Below the pieces are notes generated by a model. It did no database searches and was not told the origin of the DNA. It saw nothing but the letters and a program-made list of their open reading frames with translations. The position numbers and the translations under genes were made by a program. Of a stretch of 44,997 nt of DNA, positions 40,305 through 44,997 are shown piece after piece. The DNA is from Hymenobacter sp. (GTDB lineage Bacteria > Bacteroidota > Bacteroidia > Cytophagales > Hymenobacteraceae). Location of the stretch: positions 1 to 44,997 of the forward strand of contig JANXOE010000088.1 of the NCBI GenBank assembly GCA_025353745.1, read 5' to 3'. Every line of letters begins with the position of its first letter. Positions within the stretch are counted from its first letter, which is position 1.

Positions 40305-41198
40305 ATGGCACAAGACTCACAGGAGCTAGCACATAAAGTTCAATTGCCGGCACAAGGCGGCGTGGTGAGGGCCCTCGTGCTCACCGGGTTCGGCATCAAT
40401 TGCGAAGAAGAAATTGCGGCGGCCTACCGGCTGGCCGGGGCCCAGGCCACCATCGTGCACCTCAACCAGGTGCTGCACGGCGCGGTGAGCATCCACGATT
40501 TCGACGTGCTGACCTTTCCCGGCGGGTTCTCGTTTGGCGACGACCTGGGCTCGGGCGTGGTGCTGGCCAACAAGCTGCGCTACCGCCAGACGGGCCCCGG
40601 GGGCCGCACGCTGCTCGACGACATCAAGCAGTTCATCGCCGACGGCAAGTTCGTGCTCGGCATCTGCAACGGCTTCCAGGTGCTGGTGAAGCTCGGCTTG
40701 CTGCCCAACCTCGGCGGCGACGTGACGCCGGAAGTGACGCTGACGCACAACGCCTCGGGCCGCTACGAAGACCGCTGGGTGCGCCTGCGGGTGCACCCGC
40801 GCACCGCCACGCCCTTCCTCAAAGGTCTTGATGTGCTGGAAGTGCCGGTGCGCCACGGCGAAGGCCGCCTCGTGGTGCCCGACGCCGCCGCCCGCCGGGC
40901 CCTGGAAGCCGGCGGCTTCAACTGCCTCTCCTACATCGACGCGGCCGGCGACGGCACGAGCGAGTACCCGCACAACCCCAATGGGGCGGATTTGAATTGC
41001 GCTGGGTTGACGGACCCCACCGGGCAGGTGTTCGGCCTGATGCCGCACCCGGAAGCCTTCCTCTCGGCTTTCAACCACCCCGATTGGGCCCGCCGCCGCC
41101 GCCAAAACCCCGCCGCCCCGGACGAAGGCGCGGGGCTCCAAATCTTCAAAAACATCGTGGAGCACATTGCTCAAAAACATTCGGTTTTAGCTAATTAA
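40305..41198 (+). CDS. purQ: FGAM synthase glutaminase subunit
   Basis: A 297-residue class I glutamine amidotransferase that feeds ammonia to PurL. The nucleophile is C121 in LGICNGFQVLVKLG. The catalytic pair H248/E250 is in GLMPHPEAF. TFPGGFSFGDDLGSG is the PurQ hallmark. An N-terminal extension of about 20 residues precedes the fold (VVRALVLTGFGINC), making it longer than the minimal PurQ of about 230. It lies between purL and the PurC-PurE fusion, with only 6 bases to the latter, so the three form one operon. Confidence 0.95.
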   Translation: MAQDSQELAHKVQLPAQGGVVRALVLTGFGINCEEEIAAAYRLAGAQATIVHLNQVLHGAVSIHDFDVLTFPGGFSFGDDLGSGVVLANKLRYRQTGPGGRTLLDDIKQFIADGKFVLGICNGFQVLVKLGLLPNLGGDVTPEVTLTHNASGRYEDRWVRLRVHPRTATPFLKGLDVLEVPVRHGEGRLVVPDAAARRALEAGGFNCLSYIDAAGDGTSEYPHNPNGADLNCAGLTDPTGQVFGLMPHPEAFLSAFNHPDWARRRRQNPAAPDEGAGLQIFKNIVEHIAQKHSVLAN

Positions 41199-41204
41199 GT
41201 CCCC

Positions 41205-42605
41205 ATGAACACCCTTCCGCATTTCGCCACCCCCCAGCTCCAACTGCTGCACCGCGGCAAAGTCCGCGACAGCTACCGCATCGACGACAGCACGCGCCTC
41301 ATCGTGGTGTCGGACCGCCTGTCGGCCTTCGACTCGGTGCTCGATACCGCCGTGCCGCACAAAGGCGCGGTGCTCAACGGCTTGGCTAACTTCTGGTTCG
41401 AGAAAACGGCCCACATCATCCCCAACCACGTGAAGGCGATGATTGACGCCAATGCCATGCTGGTGAAGGAAGCGCAACCCATTAAGGTGGAGATGATTGT
41501 GCGTAATTATATCACCGGTTCGATGCTGCGCGGCTACCAGAAAGGCCAGCGCACGTTTTCGGGCGTGACCGTGCCCGATGGCCTCACCAAGCACCAGCAG
41601 TTCCCCGCGCCCATCGTGACGCCGACCACCAAGGAAGAGTCGGACCGTGAAATCACCCCCGAAAACCTCGTGAGCGAGGGCTGGGTGAGCCAGGAGCTGT
41701 ACGATAAGATGGCCGGGAAAGCGCTGGAGCTGTTCAAGGTAGGTTCCGACTTGCTGGCCTCGCAGGGCATCATCCTGGTGGATACCAAGTACGAGTTTGG
41801 CCTGCTGAACGGCGCGTTGATTCTGATTGACGAAATCCACACGCCCGATTCGTCGCGCTTCTGGAGCGCCGAGGACTACGCCAAGAACCCCGAAGGCGCC
41901 GAGCAGATGGACAAGGAGTACGTGCGCCAGTGGCTGATTGCCAACAAGGTGGACGGCAAATACCCCCGCGCCCTGACCCCCGAAGTAACCCAGGAAGCCA
42001 CCAACCGCTACCTCGACATCTACCAGCGCATCGTGGGCCAGCCCCTGGCCACGGCCGACGAAACCGCCACCGGCGGCAACGTGGCCAACCGCTTGGTTAG
42101 CAACCTGGTGAAAGCCGGCCTGATGAAGGACGCCTGGGTGAACATCGTGATGGGCTCGCCCGCCGACAAGGAGCATTGCCAGAAAATCCGCTCGTTCTTC
42201 GAAGGCTACGAGGTGTTCACGCAGCTCCGCGTGACCTCGGCCCACAAAAACGGCGAAGAAATCGGCCCGATGGCCGAAGTCTGGAACCGCTCCATCGAGC
42301 CCGGCGTGATTATCGCCGTGGCTGGCCTTAGCAACGGCCTCGGTGGGGCCCTGGCGGCCAACGTGAACGTGCCCGTCATCAGCTGCCCGCCGTGGAAGGA
42401 CTACGCCGAGCTGGCCATGAACCTGAACTCGTCGGTCGTCATGCCCTCGGGCACGCCCAACCTCACCGTGGTGCGCCCCGACAACGCCGCCCAGGCCGCG
42501 CTGCGGGCCCTCAACATCCCGCGCCTGCGCCAGCGGCTGAGCCAGGAAATCACTGCTACCAAAGCCAAGCTGAAAGCCGCCGACGCGGAGCTGCGCGCGC
42601 TGTAA
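41205..42605 (+). CDS. Bifunctional PurC-PurE fusion (SAICAR synthase + AIR carboxylase, PAICS-like)
   Basis: A 466-residue two-domain enzyme. Residues about 1-300 are SAICAR synthase (PurC): LLHRGKVRDSY, VVSDRLSAFD, VRNYITGSMLRGYQ, ILVDTKYEFG. Residues about 309-440 are a PurE domain: GSPADKEHC (317-325), RVTSAHK (342-348), AGLSNGLGG (373-381) and ISCPP (392-396). The last three match the class II (animal) AIR carboxylase, which uses CO2 directly and needs no PurK, rather than bacterial class I N5-CAIR mutase. The domain order and the helical C-terminal tail (LRQRLSQEITATKAKL) equal human PAICS. It would do steps 6 and 7 of purine synthesis in one chain. Confidence 0.92.
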   Translation: MNTLPHFATPQLQLLHRGKVRDSYRIDDSTRLIVVSDRLSAFDSVLDTAVPHKGAVLNGLANFWFEKTAHIIPNHVKAMIDANAMLVKEAQPIKVEMIVRNYITGSMLRGYQKGQRTFSGVTVPDGLTKHQQFPAPIVTPTTKEESDREITPENLVSEGWVSQELYDKMAGKALELFKVGSDLLASQGIILVDTKYEFGLLNGALILIDEIHTPDSSRFWSAEDYAKNPEGAEQMDKEYVRQWLIANKVDGKYPRALTPEVTQEATNRYLDIYQRIVGQPLATADETATGGNVANRLVSNLVKAGLMKDAWVNIVMGSPADKEHCQKIRSFFEGYEVFTQLRVTSAHKNGEEIGPMAEVWNRSIEPGVIIAVAGLSNGLGGALAANVNVPVISCPPWKDYAELAMNLNSSVVMPSGTPNLTVVRPDNAAQAALRALNIPRLRQRLSQEITATKAKLKAADAELRAL

Positions 42606-42626
42606 CATTGCCCCGCCCCTTTGCCC

Positions 42627-43010
42627 ATGGAAACCCGCACGCCGCAGCAACTGGTTGAAGCCTACATCGAAGCGTACAACCGCTTTGATGTAGCCGGCAT
42701 GGTGGGGCCCCTGCACGAGGAGGTGGTGTTCAGGAATATTTCCAGCGGCGAAGTGAATCTGACCACCGTTGGCAAAGAGCAGTTTCGGGCGCAGGCCGAG
42801 CAAGCCACCCCCTACTTTTCTGAGCGGGAGCAGCGCATTACGGAGTGGCAAACGGCCGGCGACGAAGTAACGGTGCTCATTGATTACCGCGCGGTTGCGG
42901 CCATAGAATTTCCGAATGGTTTGCAGCCGGGTGCTCTCCTCACTTTGCAGGGCAAGTCGGTTTTTCGGTTTGAAAGCGGCCAGATTATTTCCATCGAAGA
43001 TATCAGCTAA
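42627..43010 (+). CDS. NTF2/SnoaL-like protein
   Basis: A 127-residue cone-shaped alpha+beta protein of the NTF2-like superfamily. The opening helix is TPQQLVEAYIEAYNRFDVAGMV, the usual start of SnoaL-like proteins. The strands FRNISSGEVNLTTVG and VTVLIDYRAVAA and the end SVFRFESGQIISIEDIS complete the fold. The ATG at 42627 is used rather than a TTG at 42621. The fold often binds small hydrophobic ligands or acts as an isomerase; here the role is unknown. It is inserted in the purine operon, 21 bases after the PurC-PurE fusion and 63 before purD, which suggests co-expression. Confidence 0.85.
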   Translation: METRTPQQLVEAYIEAYNRFDVAGMVGPLHEEVVFRNISSGEVNLTTVGKEQFRAQAEQATPYFSEREQRITEWQTAGDEVTVLIDYRAVAAIEFPNGLQPGALLTLQGKSVFRFESGQIISIEDIS

Positions 43011-43073
43011 GACACGCCCGAGCTACCGGCAAGTGGCCCTTTCAGAGAGCCCGCCGGTAGTGGGATTGACCAT

Positions 43074-44354
43074 ATGAAACCCATCATTCTCCTCGGTTCC
43101 GGGGCCCGCGAGCACGCCATGGCCGCCAAGCTAACCCGCGACGGGGCTTCGGTGCAGGTTATTCCGGGCAACCCCGGCATTCCCAACAGCCACCCCGGGC
43201 TCGACCCGCTCGATTTTGAAAGCGTGGCGGCGTTTGCCCGGCACCAGGGCGTGCGGCTGATTGTGGTGGGCCCCGAAGCCCCGCTGGCGGCCGGCGTGGC
43301 CGACTTTTTTGCGGGCACCGACATCCAGGTGTTCGGGCCCACCAAGGCGGCGGCCATGCTGGAAAGCTCCAAGGTGTGGAGCAAGGATTTCATGCGCCGC
43401 CACGGCGTGGCCACGGCCCAGGCCTGGCAGTTTCGCAGCGACCAGGTGGCGGCGGCCCGCGCCAAGGCCGCCGAGCTGGGCGGCCAGGTGGTGGTGAAGT
43501 ACGACGGCCTGGCCGCCGGCAAGGGCGTGTACGTGTGCGCCTCGCCGGCCGAAGCCGAGGCGGCGCTGGATGATTTGCAGGCCCACTACACGGGCTGGTA
43601 CTCGTTTCTGCTGGAAGAAAAGCTGACGGGCCCCGAAATCAGCATCATCGGCCTCACCGACGGGCGCGAGATAAAATTGCTGGCCACCTCGCAGGACCAC
43701 AAGCAGCTGCTGGCCAACGACGAGGGCCCCAATACCGGCGGCATGGGCGCCTACTGCCCGGTGCCGTTTGCCGACGACAACGTGCTGGCCGAAATCCGGC
43801 GCGACATCATCGACCCCACGCTGCGCGGCCTGCAACACGAGCAGTTCGAGTTCCGGGGCTTCCTCTACTTCGGCATCATGCTGACGCCCGGCGGCCCCAA
43901 GCTGCTCGAATACAACGTGCGCCTCGGCGACCCCGAAGCCGAAGTGCTGCTGCCGGCCCTCGACAGCAGCCTGTTGCAGCTCATCGAAGCAACGCTCGAC
44001 GGCTCGTTGGCGCGCCAGGCGGTGCGCCAGCGGCCGGGGGCCTTCGTGGGCGTGGTGCTGGCCTCGGGCGGCTACCCGGCCGCCGGTTTCCCGACGGGCT
44101 TCCCCATCACCGGGCTCGACAAATTGCCGGCCGGGGTGCAGGCCTACCACGGCGCCACCCGCCGCAGTGCCGACGGCCCGCTGGTGACCAGCGGCGGCCG
44201 GGTGCTGGTGCTCGCGGCCCACGGCGCCACGCTGGAGGAGGCCACGGCCCGCGCCTACGAAGCCGCGGCCGGGGTTGACTTCCAGGGCAAGTACGTGCGC
44301 CCCGACATTGCCCAGCGCCCCGCGCCGGTGCTAACCCAACGCGTCGTAAATTGA
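43074..44354 (+). CDS. purD: Phosphoribosylamine-glycine ligase
   Basis: A 426-residue ATP-grasp enzyme that joins phosphoribosylamine and glycine to GAR (step 2 of purine synthesis). The start is ILLGSGAREHAMAAKL. IVVGPEAPLAAGVADFF, VVKYDGLAAGKGVYVC (ATP-grasp lysine), and GPNTGGMGAYCPVPF are hallmarks. YFGIMLTPGGPKLLEYNVRLGDPEAEVLLP is the metal-binding end. Length is normal. purN begins 17 bases after its stop on the same strand. Confidence 0.96.
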   Translation: MKPIILLGSGAREHAMAAKLTRDGASVQVIPGNPGIPNSHPGLDPLDFESVAAFARHQGVRLIVVGPEAPLAAGVADFFAGTDIQVFGPTKAAAMLESSKVWSKDFMRRHGVATAQAWQFRSDQVAAARAKAAELGGQVVVKYDGLAAGKGVYVCASPAEAEAALDDLQAHYTGWYSFLLEEKLTGPEISIIGLTDGREIKLLATSQDHKQLLANDEGPNTGGMGAYCPVPFADDNVLAEIRRDIIDPTLRGLQHEQFEFRGFLYFGIMLTPGGPKLLEYNVRLGDPEAEVLLPALDSSLLQLIEATLDGSLARQAVRQRPGAFVGVVLASGGYPAAGFPTGFPITGLDKLPAGVQAYHGATRRSADGPLVTSGGRVLVLAAHGATLEEATARAYEAAAGVDFQGKYVRPDIAQRPAPVLTQRVVN

Positions 44355-44371
44355 AGCTTGAACCGGTGCCG

Positions 44372-44997
44372 ATGCTGACTTCCCCACCCGATGCCCACCG
44401 CTGGGTTTCCCCCGAAAAGGGCGGGCCGGGGCCGGAAGCGCCCGCCAAAGCCCGGCTGGCCGTCCTGCTTTCGGGCCGCGGCTCCAACATGCTCGCCCTG
44501 GTGCGCGCCACCCAGGCCGGGGCCCTGCGCGGGCTGGCCGAGGTGGCCGTAGTGTTCAGCAACCAGCCCGACGCCCCGGGCCTCGCCGCCGCCGCTGCCC
44601 TGGGCTGCCCCACGGCGGCGCTGCCCAGCCAGGGCCGCAAGCGGGCCGAATTTGATGCCGAAGCCGCCGCGCTGCTCCAGCAGTACCGCCCCGACTGGGT
44701 GGTGCTGGCCGGCTACATGCGCATCCTGTCGCCGGCGTTCATCCAGCCGTTTGCGGGCCGGATCCTCAACATTCACCCCGCCGATACCCACCAGCACCAG
44801 GGCCTGCACGCCTACGAATGGGCGTTTGAAAACCGCCTGCCGGCCACCCAAATCACCGTGCACCTCGTCGACGAAGGCCTCGACACCGGCCCCATTGTGG
44901 CGCAGCAAGCGGTGGACTTGCGCGGGGCCGACACGCTGGCCGAAGTAGAGCGCCGCGGCCTGGCCGTGGAGCACGAGCTGTACGCCCGGGCCCTGGC
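44372..44997 (+). CDS. purN: Phosphoribosylglycinamide formyltransferase (cut by window edge)
   Basis: The first 208 codons of PurN run off the right edge; the enzyme formylates GAR (step 3). After an extra N-terminal stretch of about 28 residues comes RLAVLLSGRGSNMLAL, the usual start. The active-site region is ILNIHPADTHQHQGLHAYEW, which keeps Asn and His of the NIHP motif but has ADTHQHQG where most bacteria have SLLPxxxG. The conserved Asp is in LVDEGLDTGPIVAQ. It would complete the purine run with purD. No stop is in the window. Confidence 0.93.
   Translation, partial: MLTSPPDAHRWVSPEKGGPGPEAPAKARLAVLLSGRGSNMLALVRATQAGALRGLAEVAVVFSNQPDAPGLAAAAALGCPTAALPSQGRKRAEFDAEAAALLQQYRPDWVVLAGYMRILSPAFIQPFAGRILNIHPADTHQHQGLHAYEWAFENRLPATQITVHLVDEGLDTGPIVAQQAVDLRGADTLAEVERRGLAVEHELYARAL

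Noticed and set aside
40261-40312. Repeated ATGGCACAA word at the end of purL and the start of purQ
   Set aside because: Only nine bases are shared, so it is likely chance rather than a duplication.
1-44997. CRISPR arrays, prophage, insertion sequences, rRNA operons
   Set aside because: No regularly spaced repeats, transposase or integrase-like frames, phage genes or rRNA segments were seen anywhere in the window.

Overview
This window is a piece of a high-GC Bacteroidota chromosome, most probably from Hymenobacter or a close relative in Cytophagales. The evidence is a gliding-phylum secretion tail (T9SS C-terminal domain), a PorT-like outer-membrane barrel, promoter elements of the Bacteroidota type (TTG, then TAnnTTTG), the absence of clear Shine-Dalgarno sequences, and a GC-rich coding style with very frequent GGGGCC/GGGCCC. 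No phage, transposase, CRISPR array or rRNA gene was seen. Gene order is chromosomal and mostly core, with short accessory stretches.

Layout. 1-2300: the end of an unknown gene, a repeat-rich lipoprotein and two unrecognised proteins. 2513-10488: the 2-oxoglutarate dehydrogenase complex, with E1 (sucA), an E2 carrying two nearly identical lipoyl domains (sucB) and E3 (lpdA). A DUF4126-like membrane protein and an EamA exporter lie between E2 and E3. 10570-15013: a cold-shock-domain protein, an SGNH-like protein with Cys at the nucleophile position, an AT-rich gene-free stretch, a lipoprotein, a DinB-like protein and a PAP2 phosphatase. 15253-22464: aldehyde dehydrogenase, small lipoprotein, GMC oxidoreductase, hotdog thioesterase and a large MscS channel. 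22558-26129: a low-GC glycosyltransferase, a DJ-1/PfpI protein, a membrane protein, the PorT-like barrel and tRNA-Val(GAC).

26247-33012: a secreted GH5 glycosidase closely followed by a histone-deacetylase-fold enzyme. Facing them is a three-gene minus-strand operon (flavoprotein oxidoreductase, type III polyketide synthase, methyltransferase) with the composition of phenolic-lipid clusters. Then come a T9SS tail-only secreted mini-protein and a 37-residue membrane peptide. 33221-34031: a decayed sigma-54 response-regulator gene. 34219-35550: an asparaginyl-tRNA-synthetase-like enzyme (predicted asparagine synthetase) behind a strong promoter and a leader that contains an intrinsic terminator. 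35635-44997: a co-directional pyrimidine/purine run, pyrF, pyrE, purL (with PurS-like N-terminus), purQ, a PurC-PurE fusion of animal PAICS type, an NTF2-like protein, purD and purN (cut by the window edge).

The most interesting items are the phenolic-lipid-type operon, the leader/terminator before the asparagine gene, the PAICS-like fusion, the tail-only T9SS protein, the recently homogenised lipoyl repeats and the eroded response regulator. All calls come from reading the sequence; no database search was run.
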